Source of the DNA: Kordiimonas gwangyangensis DSM 19435 = JCM 12864
Lineage (GTDB): Bacteria; Pseudomonadota; Alphaproteobacteria; Sphingomonadales; Kordiimonadaceae
DNA: 64,000 bases
Direction of reading: 5' to 3'
NCBI RefSeq assembly: GCF_000375545.1
Contig: NZ_AQXF01000001.1
Coordinates: 172,892-236,891, forward strand
The first letter of the stretch is position 1, and the number at the start of each line of letters is the position of its first letter. The notes under the pieces were generated by a model. That model did not search any database. It was not told the origin of the DNA and saw nothing but the letters and a program-made list of their open reading frames with translations. This document shows, one piece after another, positions 53,264-62,089 of the stretch. A program made the translations under genes and the position numbers.

Positions 53264-53296
53264 CTGTGTGCGGCATGTGTGCAAAGACTGCGCAAA
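53264..53296 (-). repeat. 11-bp periodic YGCRCA repeat, copy C (three units)
   Basis: On the minus strand: TTTGCGCAGTC, TTTGCACACAT, GCCGCACACAG, exactly 11 bases each. It begins 5 bases after the stop of the preceding gene and ends in the T-run of the small-RNA terminator. Confidence 0.65.
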
Positions 53297-53373
53297 AAAA
53301 GAGGCCACGCTTTCGCGTGGCCCAGGCTCAGGGAGGAAACGCCCACGGAGGGCATTAGCGGGGCTACCCGCTA
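53294..53373 (-). ncRNA. Candidate trans-acting small RNA with anti-Shine-Dalgarno motif
   Basis: On the minus strand, TTGGAA (53403-53408), 17 bases, TATCTT (53380-53385) make a reasonable promoter. About 7 bases on, an ~80-base transcript would hold AGCGGG/CCCGCT and GCCC/GGGC hairpins, a single-stranded segment with CCTCCC, then GGCCACGC/GCGTGGCC with seven T (terminator). No protein gene lies on this strand between 53294 and the promoter. An unpaired CCUCCC is the kind of motif by which alphaproteobacterial small RNAs bind ribosome-binding sites. No Rfam family is claimed. Confidence 0.6.
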
Positions 53374-53643
53374 CAGACAAAGATAATTGCTTGGGCTGCA
53401 ATTTCCAAGTGTAGGGTAGCTCACGAAACCTTGAGATTCAGTTAATCGAACCTAACCCCATGTAAAGAATAGCTTTTATCAAGCGTTTTCTGAGCAAAAA
53501 AATCTACCGATTTCAGCGATATGAGTCGCGCCAGACTACTCAGGCTAGGGAATCCCGCGCGCGAATCAAATTAGAGTCGCTTTTCAAGAAACAGTCACAA
53601 TCGTGCAATGCAAATGTCACCATGCGCGCGCATAAAGCGAGGC
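53374..53643. other. Intergenic region with divergent promoters
   Basis: About 270 bases between the candidate small RNA and the phosphoesterase gene. Its 53430-53530 part is AT-rich and probably holds the promoter of the 53644 gene. Nothing else is recognised. Confidence 0.4.
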
Positions 53644-54660
53644 ATGAAAAAGGTAGCAGAAAACTTGCTTCTTCAGGTGCTTCCCTCATCGGGCGAGCCC
53701 CTTTTCCTCCGGGATATCTCCCCAGAACCCTTCGGGCGAAAGGCACCCTCCCAGCCTTCCTCACCCGGAGGGGCTCCCACTCCCGGCTCCCGTGAACATT
53801 CCGATATTCCGAAAAAAGCGCGTCATTACCGCGCTGTTTTTATATCGGATACACACCTCGGCACTCGTGCCGCGCGGGTCGACCTGCTGCTTGACTTCCT
53901 CAAGTCCGTCAGTTGCGACAAGCTGTTCCTTGTGGGCGACATCATCGACGGTTGGCAACTGAAGCGCACCTGGTACTGGGATACCACGCATAACGACGTG
54001 ATCCGCCGTGTGCTCAAGATGGCCAAACAGGGTACGGAAGTCATCTATATCCCCGGCAACCATGATGAAGCCCTGCGCGGGTTCGAGGGCCACAATATGG
54101 CTGGTGTCGAACTGGTGCCGGACATGGTTTACGAGGCCGCCAACGGCAAAAAATACTGGGTCCTGCACGGCGACCAGTTTGACGGCGTTGTGAAATACGC
54201 CAAATGGCTCGCCCACGTTGGTGACCGTGCCTATGTGATGCTCCTGAAGCTCAACACCTGGGTGAACTGGATGCGGCGCAAGATGGGCTATAGCTACTGG
54301 TCGCTGTCCAAATACCTCAAACAGAAGGTCAAGAACGCGGTTGAATATATCGGCCGGTTCGAGGAAGCCGTGGCGGGCGAAGCACGTCGCCGCGGTGTGG
54401 ACGGCGTGATCTGCGGCCACATCCACCACGCTGAACGCCGCTTCTTTGACGGTATCGACTATATGAACGATGGCGACTGGGTCGAAAGTTGCACCGCGCT
54501 TGTGGAATATGACGACGGCCGGTTTGAAATCCTGCACTGGGCCGACGAAGTGGCCGCGCGCGAGGAAAAGAAAAACCGCGGCAAGGGCAAAGGCAAGAAG
54601 GGCCGCAAGGAAAAGGCGCCCAAGGGCCCCCACGCACCCGCCCCTGTGGCGGCAGAATAG
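53644..54660 (+). CDS. LpxH-like calcineurin-type metallophosphoesterase
   Basis: A ~338-residue metallophosphoesterase with the five metal-site motifs in order: 'FISDTHLG', 'LVGDIIDGW', 'IPGNHDEALRG', 'VLHGDQFDG' and 'ICGHIHHAE'. It belongs to the group annotated as UDP-2,3-diacylglucosamine diphosphatase-like, but it is larger and has a low-complexity N-terminus (~1-60) and a basic K/G-rich tail ('KNRGKGKGKKGRKEK'). The start is uncertain: ATG at 53644 or 53608, both with weak ribosome-binding sites. The glycosyltransferase gene follows after 5 bases. The pair is common in alphaproteobacteria and probably acts in glycolipid or envelope lipid metabolism. Confidence 0.88.
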   Translation: MKKVAENLLLQVLPSSGEPLFLRDISPEPFGRKAPSQPSSPGGAPTPGSREHSDIPKKARHYRAVFISDTHLGTRAARVDLLLDFLKSVSCDKLFLVGDIIDGWQLKRTWYWDTTHNDVIRRVLKMAKQGTEVIYIPGNHDEALRGFEGHNMAGVELVPDMVYEAANGKKYWVLHGDQFDGVVKYAKWLAHVGDRAYVMLLKLNTWVNWMRRKMGYSYWSLSKYLKQKVKNAVEYIGRFEEAVAGEARRRGVDGVICGHIHHAERRFFDGIDYMNDGDWVESCTALVEYDDGRFEILHWADEVAAREEKKNRGKGKGKKGRKEKAPKGPHAPAPVAAE

Positions 54661-54665
54661 CCCGG

Positions 54666-55796
54666 ATGCCTATGCCGGACCGGCCGCTGAAAATCTGCAT
54701 CGTCTCGGACGCCTGGCACCCACAGGTGAACGGTGTGGTGCGTACGCTTGATACGCTCAAGCACCACCTGAAGGCACGCGGGCATAAAGTCTATATGTTG
54801 ACGCCCAAGCTGTTTCGCACCGTGCCGTGCCCGAGCTATCCTGAAATCCGCCTCAGCCTCAACATCCCGTTTCGTCTTGGCGCGATCATGAAACGCTGGG
54901 GCGCGGATGCTGTGCATATCGCAACTGAAGGCCCGCTTGGCTGGGCGGCACGGCGCTGGTGCATCAAGAACGGCCAGCCGTTCACCACCGCCTATCACAC
55001 CGCCTTCCCCGAATATATCGAAGCACGGGTGCCGCTGATTAAAGCTGACTGGCTATACCCCGTCTTCCGTCGCTTCCACGGCAAAAGCGACGGGGTACTT
55101 GTCGCCACGCCTACTGTGCGTGCGCTGCTGCGCGAAAAAGGCTTCCGCCGCATCGTGAACTGGACCCGCGGTGTGGACACCACGCAGTTTTCACCCGACC
55201 AGCCAAAAGCCTGGGACTATTCCGGCCCCGTCCAGCTTTATGTTGGCCGTGTTGCGGTTGAGAAGAATATTGAGGCATTCCTGCGCACCACCGTGCCCGG
55301 CACCAAAGTGGTGGTGGGGGACGGGCCCGCGCTCAAACGCCTACGGGCCGAGTATGCTGACGTGAAGTTTCTTGGCGCCAAATTCGGGCAGGAACTGGCA
55401 GCCGCCTACGCCAGCGCGGACGTTTTTGTGTTCCCGTCCAAGACGGATACCTTCGGCCTTGTCATGATTGAGGCCCTCGCCTGCGGTACGCCCGTTGCCG
55501 CATACCCGGTGCAAGGCCCGCTCGATGTAGTTGGTCGCATGGGGAAAGGACCAAACGGCGACTGGCCGCAACCCATCGCGGCGCTTGATGATGACCTGAG
55601 CGTAGCGACAGACCGGGCGCTATCGTGCGAACGGCGGGAATGCGCGGCCTTCGCCCTTACCTACGATTGGGATACAGTCACCGACCAATTCCTGAATGCG
55701 CTATCGCTACCCGCTGACGCGCATGATAATGCTGCACACATGGATGATGCAGCCACGCTCGCGCGCCACAGCATACCCCACACCAAACTTCAATAG
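54666..55796 (+). CDS. Glycosyltransferase family 4 (GT-B) protein
   Basis: A 376-residue retaining GT-B glycosyltransferase. The N-terminal lobe opens with 'ICIVSDAWHPQVNGVVRTL', and the C-terminal donor-binding lobe has 'LYVGRVAVEKNIEAFL', 'VVVGDGPALKRLRAEYADV' and the E-x7-E-like 'KTDTFGLVMIEALACGTPVA'. The group is often linked to glycolipid (diacylglycerol sugar) synthesis. It is co-transcribed with the phosphoesterase. The sugar and acceptor are unknown. Confidence 0.9.
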   Translation: MPMPDRPLKICIVSDAWHPQVNGVVRTLDTLKHHLKARGHKVYMLTPKLFRTVPCPSYPEIRLSLNIPFRLGAIMKRWGADAVHIATEGPLGWAARRWCIKNGQPFTTAYHTAFPEYIEARVPLIKADWLYPVFRRFHGKSDGVLVATPTVRALLREKGFRRIVNWTRGVDTTQFSPDQPKAWDYSGPVQLYVGRVAVEKNIEAFLRTTVPGTKVVVGDGPALKRLRAEYADVKFLGAKFGQELAAAYASADVFVFPSKTDTFGLVMIEALACGTPVAAYPVQGPLDVVGRMGKGPNGDWPQPIAALDDDLSVATDRALSCERRECAAFALTYDWDTVTDQFLNALSLPADAHDNAAHMDDAATLARHSIPHTKLQ

Positions 55797-55951
55797 GAAC
55801 ACCGACCAAAGTGCTGGTCAGCGAAGGTGCAAGGTTCTTCCGCCTCACTTTCCATGTATAGTGCGGCGGCCAAACATATCACGCCCGCAAGCCACACAAG
55901 GGCCAGAAGGCGGAAGCTGAAATCAATGGCTTTGTCTGCGTCATAAGTCAT
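55790..55951 (-). CDS. Possible 53-residue single-helix membrane protein
   Basis: A short frame with one convincing hydrophobic helix ('LLALVWLAGVICLAAALYM') between an acidic N-terminus and a cysteine-containing tail ('PCTFADQHFGRCSY'). The composition is protein-like, but the ribosome-binding site (TTGGAAC directly before the ATG) is poor and the end overlaps the glycosyltransferase gene by 7 bases. Confidence 0.3.
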   Translation of the reverse strand: MTYDADKAIDFSFRLLALVWLAGVICLAAALYMESEAEEPCTFADQHFGRCSY

Positions 55952-56103
55952 GTTCCAAGCGATATCAAACCAGCAGCTCAGGTCCAGCACGCTGCGGCAA
56001 CCTGCCCCGATTATGCGCTCATCTGCCAAAATCGAGCATCAAATATTTACGTTTATCGTAATTTCATGTAAACTCCCCTTCGACATTGAGAAGGAGTGGA
56101 TGC

Positions 56104-57405
56104 GTGGACAATATCAAAAGAAGTGTCGGCAATGCGGGGCAAAATGACGTTGAAGATGTGGCTCTCGTCGAACTCGCTCTTTTCACCGCCAAGAGGGCAA
56201 ATGGTCAGGCCTACTACCCCTATGGCCAGTTCACCGGCGACGGCAGGCGGCGCGAATCTCTGGAAGCGCTGATGGCGTTCCAAGTGGACCAGAGGCTTGA
56301 GCCAAACGGCTCACTACGGCCAGGCGATGCCACGTTCGCGGCCCTTCGGCGCAAGGTGCCGGATAAAGTACGCAGGTCGGCCCCCATTCGTGGCTCGTCG
56401 CTAATCCCAAGCCTGAGCGACGGGGTCAAGCGGGCGGCACGAGAGGTGATTTTCGACATCTCCCGCAAGGCACCCCTGCCGCCTCTCAATAACCGCCCGG
56501 ATATCGCCATGGAGCTGCAGTCTATCCTTATCGGCACAGGTGGCCGCGCGCTGACGCCCATTAGCGCCATAGATATAGAGGTGACCACTGGCGGCTTTTT
56601 CACCGCAAAACTTTCCTTCCGGAAGCTGACAAGCTGGGACAACCGCCCCCATAGCGTGCTTGAAAAAGCCTACCTGATTGCAGTGAACCAAGGCCTTGCC
56701 CGCGCCCAGCACTGGACCGGCCTAAGCGGCAACAGAACCTCAACCCGCCGCGCCTTTGACGCCCTCAAAGGCATAGGCCCCGCAGACCATTTTCGCATTG
56801 CCCCCTACCTTCAGGAGCGGGGCATCAGCGCGCGGCCAACCCATATGGTGTCAAAAGCATGTGTCGCCGCCCTCGCTTATCATGAGGGGCGAAAGCGCAG
56901 CAATTCTGATCGTCCAAGCTTGAATAAGCGCGAGAGAGGACGGTTAATTGATGTCATAAGACGGGTAGAACCCACTTTAGCTCAGGCGCTGACGCAAAAG
57001 AAAAGCCCAAGCCTCGCATGTTATTCCTCCGGCCCCGTCGGGCCCAGCCACGGCAGTGTGGAGGCTTTATTTGACAGTGACATGCGCAACCTGAAGATCG
57101 AGGTCAGCCAATTCAAATACCTTGGGTCGGGGTTCGAGGACGATGACATGAGCTTCAAGATCAACGCTCGCATCTTTACGGCCACCTTGATCAAGGAAGA
57201 CTATGGCAATTGGACGCTCGGAGATATTGAACTAAATACCCCCGTCGCCAAGGGACGCTTAGATTTTTACCATGGCGAGGTGGAATTCAAGCTAGGGCTC
57301 TTTCTCGAATTTTCCCCAAAGGAAGCAAAGACATTCGCTGTCAGGGCCGAACATGCCTTTCTGACTTTCCGGATTCTGGAGCGCGGGATGCAGGAGTGCC
57401 AGTAG
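56104..57405 (+). CDS. Uncharacterised protein with peptidoglycan-binding-like N-terminus
   Basis: A 433-residue protein without signal peptide or membrane helix. Residues ~15-85 ('YYPYGQFTGDGRRRESLEAL' then 'AFQVDQRLEPNGSLRPGDAT') follow the pattern of a peptidoglycan-binding-like repeat found in lysozyme-like and injected effector proteins. The remainder is unlike anything I recognise; it contains 'CYSSGPVGPSHGSVEALFDS' and ends in beta-rich sequence. GTG at 56104 is set by AAGGAG seven bases before it. The gene stands alone, with an AT-rich upstream region and looser spacing than its neighbours, so it could be a recent or accessory gene. Confidence 0.7.
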   Translation: MDNIKRSVGNAGQNDVEDVALVELALFTAKRANGQAYYPYGQFTGDGRRRESLEALMAFQVDQRLEPNGSLRPGDATFAALRRKVPDKVRRSAPIRGSSLIPSLSDGVKRAAREVIFDISRKAPLPPLNNRPDIAMELQSILIGTGGRALTPISAIDIEVTTGGFFTAKLSFRKLTSWDNRPHSVLEKAYLIAVNQGLARAQHWTGLSGNRTSTRRAFDALKGIGPADHFRIAPYLQERGISARPTHMVSKACVAALAYHEGRKRSNSDRPSLNKRERGRLIDVIRRVEPTLAQALTQKKSPSLACYSSGPVGPSHGSVEALFDSDMRNLKIEVSQFKYLGSGFEDDDMSFKINARIFTATLIKEDYGNWTLGDIELNTPVAKGRLDFYHGEVEFKLGLFLEFSPKEAKTFAVRAEHAFLTFRILERGMQECQ

Positions 57406-57430
57406 GTATCGAAAGGAGCAGCGCCCAAAA

Positions 57431-58375
57431 CTAGCGCGGCACCCCACCCCTTACAGGAAGGCCATCTCGCCGATACATGCGGTATAGTGTTGCGTTTGCA
57501 CCTGCGTGCACAAACACGAGTAACCACATTGCGACCGGGGTCATAATGGCGTCAGTCCAGTACAGAACTTCCTGAATGAAGGCGGGATCATAACCGGACT
57601 GGTCCATAACGAGTTCATGCACGCGGTATCTTGCCCCGATAACCGGGATTCGGAACACATACACCATCCAATTGGGTATCAACTCAAAATCAGTAAAAAG
57701 CGCGAGTTCCGGAGCCATCAGTTTCAACACACCCGCCACGCAGCAAGCCGTGATACTTGTGAGCACCGCAATAATCGCGGCGGCAAGCACAAAGACAATG
57801 AGATTAGCAAGCATCGTTTTACGCGCTATCCCTCGGCCTGCCTGAAAGCTATCCATAATACTATCCCGCGCGGCACCGATTGATGCTGCGGTCAGCGCCG
57901 ACCCCCACATACCGAGAACAAAGACTGCCATAAGTGCGAGCAAGGGGAGCGGCAGCTCAAACCCTTCGCCGCGCCAGCCCTGCCCAAGAATACTGAGAAG
58001 CAAGATTGCCGCCCCGACAAAAAGCAGCAAAACAAGCCCAAGCTGGACCAAGCGCAGCACGAACCGCTCTAAAGCCCGGCGCACCGGTTTTGCGAACAGC
58101 GTTAACTTACTTTCATCAGGGAGCAGCAGGGTACGTTGCCACGCGACGGCAAGAAACATCAGCAGGCCAACATTCACCAGCAAATTTGCAAAGGACAAAA
58201 CCGCCAATAGCAATTCATACGGCACACGCTGATCTGCGAGGGGAGAGTGGTCATAGAGCCAGTACAGTACCGAACTAAAGGGATAGATCGCCAGCGCAGG
58301 CCAGATTAGCCGTAGCATACGATCATCAAGTTTGAAGACCGGGCCAAACGCCCCTTTCAGTACCGTGCTCAGCAT
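57431..58375 (-). CDS. Multi-pass membrane protein of unknown function
   Basis: A ~314-residue protein with about six hydrophobic segments (near 25-45, 58-80, 105-130, 140-165, 190-215 and 275-295) and short polar loops. The fold resembles the membrane domain found before some glycerophosphodiester phosphodiesterases, without the catalytic domain. ATG at 58375 follows GGGGGAACGATATTT. No neighbour suggests a role. Confidence 0.75.
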   Translation of the reverse strand: MLSTVLKGAFGPVFKLDDRMLRLIWPALAIYPFSSVLYWLYDHSPLADQRVPYELLLAVLSFANLLVNVGLLMFLAVAWQRTLLLPDESKLTLFAKPVRRALERFVLRLVQLGLVLLLFVGAAILLLSILGQGWRGEGFELPLPLLALMAVFVLGMWGSALTAASIGAARDSIMDSFQAGRGIARKTMLANLIVFVLAAAIIAVLTSITACCVAGVLKLMAPELALFTDFELIPNWMVYVFRIPVIGARYRVHELVMDQSGYDPAFIQEVLYWTDAIMTPVAMWLLVFVHAGANATLYRMYRRDGLPVRGGVPR

Positions 58376-58484
58376 AAATATCGTTCCCCCTTTGTTCACG
58401 AATTTAGCCTGCGCGTGTAAAAATGCAATCCTTCATTTTTACCATTCTGTAACATGAAGCCTTTAAGCTTGCCGGAAAGCCGAA

Positions 58485-58552
58485 ACGCGCGTATAAGGCG
58501 CGCAAAGTTTTTAAGCGCAAAAGCCCGCGGCCTCCCCCGCAGGGGCTTTTTT
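58485..58552 (+). promoter_or_regulatory. Two tandem terminator-like hairpins in the typA leader
   Basis: Hairpin 1: CGCGC/GCGCG (58486-58502) followed by AAAGTTTTT. Hairpin 2: AAAGCCC-GCGG/CCGC-GGGGCTTT (58520-58548) followed by seven T, ending 60 bases before typA. No plus-strand gene ends within 1 kb upstream, so this is either an attenuator of typA or the end of a short independent RNA. Confidence 0.5.
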
Positions 58553-58611
58553 TATATGATGATGGCAGCACAAGCGCACGGGCGCAGGGCAGCCACCCCA
58601 GGACAGCAAAC

Positions 58612-60444
58612 ATGAGCAAAGACATTCGCAACATCGCGATCATCGCGCACGTTGACCATGGCAAAACCACTCTGGTGGACAACCTTTTCCGCCAATCCGG
58701 CACGGTACGCGACAACCAGCGCGTTGCCGAACGCGCGATGGACAGTGGCGACCTCGAGCGTGAGCGTGGCATCACCATTCTCGCGAAATGCACGAGCGTG
58801 ATGTGGCAGAACACCCGCGTCAACATCGTGGACACTCCCGGCCACGCCGACTTCGGCGGCGAGGTTGAGCGTATCCTCTCGATGGTGGACGGTGTGGTTC
58901 TGCTCGTTGACGCCGCAGAAGGCCCGATGCCGCAAACCAAATTCGTGACCATGAAGGCGCTGGCCCTCGGCCTGAAGCCGATCGTGGTTGTGAACAAGGT
59001 GGACAAGCCGGACGGGGACCCGGACGCAGCGACCGACGCTTGCTTCGACCTGTTCGTGAACCTTGGCGCGAACGAAGACCAGCTCGACTTCCCGATCCTT
59101 TATGCTTCGGGCCGTGATGGCTGGTGTGTACGCAGCCTTGATGATCCGCGCGAAAACCTGCACCCGCTTTTCGAGACCGTGCTTGAGCATGTTGAGCCGC
59201 CAGCCCCGCTGCGTAAAGGCAATGCCGACAAGCCGTTCTCCATGCTCGCGACCATGCTGGACCGTGACAACTTCCTCGGCCGTGTACTGACGGGCCGTAT
59301 CGAGACCGGCCGTGTGAAAGTGGGCGACCCGATCAAGGCGCTGCGCGCGAGCGGCAAAATGGTTGAGCAAGGCCGCATCTCCAAGCTGCTGTCGTTCCGT
59401 GGGCTGGAGCGTGTACCGGTTGAAGAAGCACAAGCAGGTGACATTGTTGCCATCGCTGGCCTCGCTGACGCCACCGTTGCTGATACCATTTGTGTACCTG
59501 AAGTGACTGAGCCGCTGCATGCGCTGCCGGTTGACCCACCAACCCTCGCAATGACGTTTGCTGTGAATGACAGCCCGCTCGCGGGCCGTGAAGGCAAGCT
59601 CGTGACATCCCGCGTGATCCGTGACCGCCTGCTCCGCGAAGCTGAGGGCAACGTGGCCATCAAGATCACCGAGACCGAAAGCAAGGACGCTTTTGAAGTT
59701 GCTGGCCGTGGTGAACTTCAGCTTGGCGTTCTCATCGAGACCATGCGCCGCGAGGGCTTCGAGCTTGCAATCAGCCGCCCACGCGTTCTGTTCAAGAAAG
59801 CCGAAGACGGTAGCCGCCTTGAGCCATACGAGACCGTACAGGTTGACGTGGACGAAGCGTACCAAGGTGTCGTGGTTGAGAAAATGTCGCTCCGCAAAGC
59901 TGAGCTGACGGGCATGGTACCGTCGGGCGGCGGCAAGGTTCGCCTCACATTTGACGCACCGGCACGTGGCCTTATCGGCTACCACGGTGAGTTCCTGACC
60001 GACACGCGCGGTACCGGCATCATGAACCGCACCTATGACCGCTACGACGCCTACAAAGGCCCGATCGCGGGTCGTCAGCGCGGCGTTCTGATCGCAACCG
60101 GCGCCGGCAAGGCCGTGGCTTATGCGCTCTGGAACCTGGAAGAGCGCGGCTTCATCATGATCGAGCCGGGTGACGAGACCTACGAAGGCATGATCATCGG
60201 CGAACACAGCCGTGATAACGACCTTGACGTGAACGTGCAGAAAGCCAAGCAGCTCACCAACATCCGCGCCGCAGGCAAGGATGACGCCGTGAAGCTGACA
60301 ACGCCGAAGAAGCTGCCGCTTGAAGAAGCCCTTGCCTACATCAACGACGACGAGCTCGTTGAAGTAACGCCGGAGAGCATCCGCCTGCGTAAACGCTTCC
60401 TGCTGCCGCACGAGCGTAAACGCGCTGCAAAAGCTGCTGAATAA
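58612..60444 (+). CDS. typA: Translational GTPase TypA/BipA
   Basis: A 610-residue ribosome-associated GTPase needed in cold and other stress. G-domain motifs: '[13 protein letters not shown]' (P-loop), 'ERERGITI' (switch I), '[11 protein letters not shown]' (switch II), '[10 protein letters not shown]'. Domains II-V follow, with the TypA-specific C-terminal part ('[15 protein letters not shown]', '[18 protein letters not shown]'). The length is normal. The leader has two terminator-like hairpins. Confidence 0.97.
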   Translation: MSKDIRNIAIIAHVDHGKTTLVDNLFRQSGTVRDNQRVAERAMDSGDLERERGITILAKCTSVMWQNTRVNIVDTPGHADFGGEVERILSMVDGVVLLVDAAEGPMPQTKFVTMKALALGLKPIVVVNKVDKPDGDPDAATDACFDLFVNLGANEDQLDFPILYASGRDGWCVRSLDDPRENLHPLFETVLEHVEPPAPLRKGNADKPFSMLATMLDRDNFLGRVLTGRIETGRVKVGDPIKALRASGKMVEQGRISKLLSFRGLERVPVEEAQAGDIVAIAGLADATVADTICVPEVTEPLHALPVDPPTLAMTFAVNDSPLAGREGKLVTSRVIRDRLLREAEGNVAIKITETESKDAFEVAGRGELQLGVLIETMRREGFELAISRPRVLFKKAEDGSRLEPYETVQVDVDEAYQGVVVEKMSLRKAELTGMVPSGGGKVRLTFDAPARGLIGYHGEFLTDTRGTGIMNRTYDRYDAYKGPIAGRQRGVLIATGAGKAVAYALWNLEERGFIMIEPGDETYEGMIIGEHSRDNDLDVNVQKAKQLTNIRAAGKDDAVKLTTPKKLPLEEALAYINDDELVEVTPESIRLRKRFLLPHERKRAAKAAE

Positions 60445-60476
60445 ACTAAAGACATCAAACTTTAGTTATAAATTCC

Positions 60477-60503
60477 AAAGCCCCGGCCCCGCCGGGGCTT
60501 TTT
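60477..60503 (+). terminator. Intrinsic terminator after typA
   Basis: AAAGCCCCGGC pairs with GCCGGGGCTTT around CCC, followed by T residues. A weaker hairpin ACTAAAG/CTTTAGT (60448-60468) precedes it. Confidence 0.9.
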
Positions 60504-60575
60504 GTATTGGGCACGCAGCGAATCATGTTATGCTCCCTATAGATGAACAATTTAAACCTTTTGGGGAGGTTAGCC

Positions 60576-61733
60576 TTGTTTCACCGCACACGTATTGCCC
60601 GCATCATTTCCGTCAGCGCAATCACCCTCGCGCTCACGAGCATCAATGCCACCGCAGCCAGCACAGGCGCCTATTTCATGGCAGACCCAACGCCGGCGGC
60701 TGAGAAAGCGGACGACTTTGCCTACCCTTACTGGGACTATATCCTGCGCACGACCGTGATCAGCCCTGGTATGTCAGACCGCACCAGCAACCCTGTGACC
60801 ATAAAGGTAGACAATTCCCGCTTCCATTGGGGTAACAAGAATCCGACCGCGATTGAGGGCAACCGCATCTACCTTGGTGCCTTTGAGGGCGAAAACCTCA
60901 ACACTCTCATCCAGATCCGCGAGCGGATGGAGGGCCTGCCCATCACCAATCCGATGGACACATGGACACCGGATGAGAGGCTCGCCTACTGGCTCAACCT
61001 CTACAACATTGCGATGGTGGAACAACTTGCGAAACACTATCCCAAACGCATCCTCAAGGACCTTCTTTATGGCGAAGAAGCGCTTCTCGACCAAAAGGTG
61101 CTTAAGGTGGGCGGTGTGCCCCTGTCACTGAACGACATCCACCACCGTATCGTGCTGGCGAAGTGGGACAACCCGCTTGTGATGTATGGCTTCTTCCACG
61201 GCTACGTGGGCAGCCCCAACATCCGGCGCGAAGCCTACAAGCCTGAAACCGTCTGGAGCCAGTTGCACCAGAATGCGGTTGAGTTCATAAACTCCAACCG
61301 TGGGGCAAAGGTGCGTGGCGGCAAGCTGCGCGTCTCGGAGCTATACCGCATTAATGCCGCCCTATTCCCGAACTTCGACCGCGACGTCAAAAAACACGTC
61401 ATCGAGTATCTGCAGCCTGGTTACGCCGCGCTGGCAGAAAACAGCCGCTCGGTCGTAGCAGAGACTGACGACTATTACACCACGGACATTGAAATGGGTA
61501 TCACCTTCGATCACCAGAAGGGCGATGACATGTTGGAGGACACAGCCCTCGCGCTCCTTGGCCGCGAAACTCTCAGCGTCGCCGTACGGAACGGCTGGCC
61601 CAGCCACGTGGGGGTTTACATGCGGGAGGTAAACCGCAAGCATGAACGCGAATTCCGCCGCAACCCATCTGCTAACACCAATGTCACAGTGGATGAACTG
61701 CCGCAGGACAGCGGCACCGACAGCGAGAATTAA
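60576..61733 (+). CDS. DUF547 domain exported protein (copy 3)
   Basis: A ~385-residue paralogue of the two DUF547 genes at 27.8-30.3 kb. It has a signal peptide (ending near 'SINATAAS'), 'YPYWDYILRTTVISPGMSDR', 'LAYWLNLYNIAMVEQLAKHY', 'WDNPLVMYGFFHGYVGSPNI', 'VEFINSNRGAKVRGG' and 'DDYYTTDIEMG'. It differs from them in an extended C-terminus. TTG at 60576 is chosen because GGGGAGG stands 6 bases before it and gives a normal signal peptide; an in-frame ATG at 60543 has no ribosome-binding site. The function is unknown. Confidence 0.83.
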   Translation: MFHRTRIARIISVSAITLALTSINATAASTGAYFMADPTPAAEKADDFAYPYWDYILRTTVISPGMSDRTSNPVTIKVDNSRFHWGNKNPTAIEGNRIYLGAFEGENLNTLIQIRERMEGLPITNPMDTWTPDERLAYWLNLYNIAMVEQLAKHYPKRILKDLLYGEEALLDQKVLKVGGVPLSLNDIHHRIVLAKWDNPLVMYGFFHGYVGSPNIRREAYKPETVWSQLHQNAVEFINSNRGAKVRGGKLRVSELYRINAALFPNFDRDVKKHVIEYLQPGYAALAENSRSVVAETDDYYTTDIEMGITFDHQKGDDMLEDTALALLGRETLSVAVRNGWPSHVGVYMREVNRKHEREFRRNPSANTNVTVDELPQDSGTDSEN

Positions 61734-61802
61734 CGGCTCGTCGCAGCCGCGCCACAGCTCACAGATGCCCGGTTTACATGCGCCATCTTTATTTTTAAAA
61801 AA

Positions 61803-61832
61803 TTAGGTGTTATAGTCTTGTAATACACCTAA
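61803..61832. promoter_or_regulatory. Inverted repeat, candidate operator of the 45-residue protein gene
   Basis: TTAGGTGT (61803-61810) and ACACCTAA (61825-61832) form perfect 8-base arms 14 bases apart. The spacer TATAGTCTTGTAAT contains -10-like sequence. It lies about 90 bases before the start of the short gene. Confidence 0.5.
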
Positions 61833-61851
61833 GGCTCACAATATTTGAGTT

Positions 61852-61897
61852 ACCGGCAACGACCGGTGAAAAAATAAAACAAACCGGCAACGTCCGG
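61852..61897 (+). repeat. Two near-identical self-complementary leader repeats
   Basis: ACCGGCAACGACCGGT (61852-61867) and ACCGGCAACGTCCGG (61883-61897) repeat at 31-base spacing. Each can fold as CCGG-loop-CCGG with loop CAACG(A/T). They lie between the inverted repeat and the short gene's ATG, so they are probably in its mRNA leader. Confidence 0.55.
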
Positions 61898-61923
61898 AAC
61901 GACAACGACAAGCGAGATGAAAA

Positions 61924-62061
61924 ATGCAACAGCAAGCACCCCTCCGTGTTTATGGCATCACCAAAGTTGAATATGCGCGCATGGTACGCGAAGCAGAAGC
62001 CCGCGCTGCAGTAAGCACCGGCGAAGGTTTCTTCACCCGCCTGCGCAAGCGCTTCAGCTAA
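61924..62061 (+). CDS. 45-residue basic protein
   Basis: ATG 61924 to TAA 62061. The product has 'LRVYGITKVEYARMVREAEA' and a basic end 'GFFTRLRKRFS'. The arrangement (operator-like inverted repeat, repeated leader hairpins, short gene, strong terminator at 62090) is that of a genuine small-protein transcription unit. The ribosome-binding site (GCGAGATGAAAA) is weak. No family is recognised. The amphipathic basic tail suggests membrane or nucleic-acid contact, as an inference only. Confidence 0.6.
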   Translation: MQQQAPLRVYGITKVEYARMVREAEARAAVSTGEGFFTRLRKRFS

Positions 62062-62089
62062 GACGCTAGCCTGAAAACAAAGCCCATCA

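Noticed and set aside
53608..53643. Extended N-terminus of the phosphoesterase starting at 53608
   Set aside because: Adds 12 residues with no better ribosome-binding site; conservation begins only near residue 60 of the chosen start, so neither is firm. The shorter form is listed.
58552..60411. Long open frame (over 600 codons) on the strand opposite typA
   Set aside because: It mirrors the codon structure of typA, has low-complexity, histidine/valine-rich sequence without domains, and no ribosome-binding site; a shadow of a GC-rich gene.
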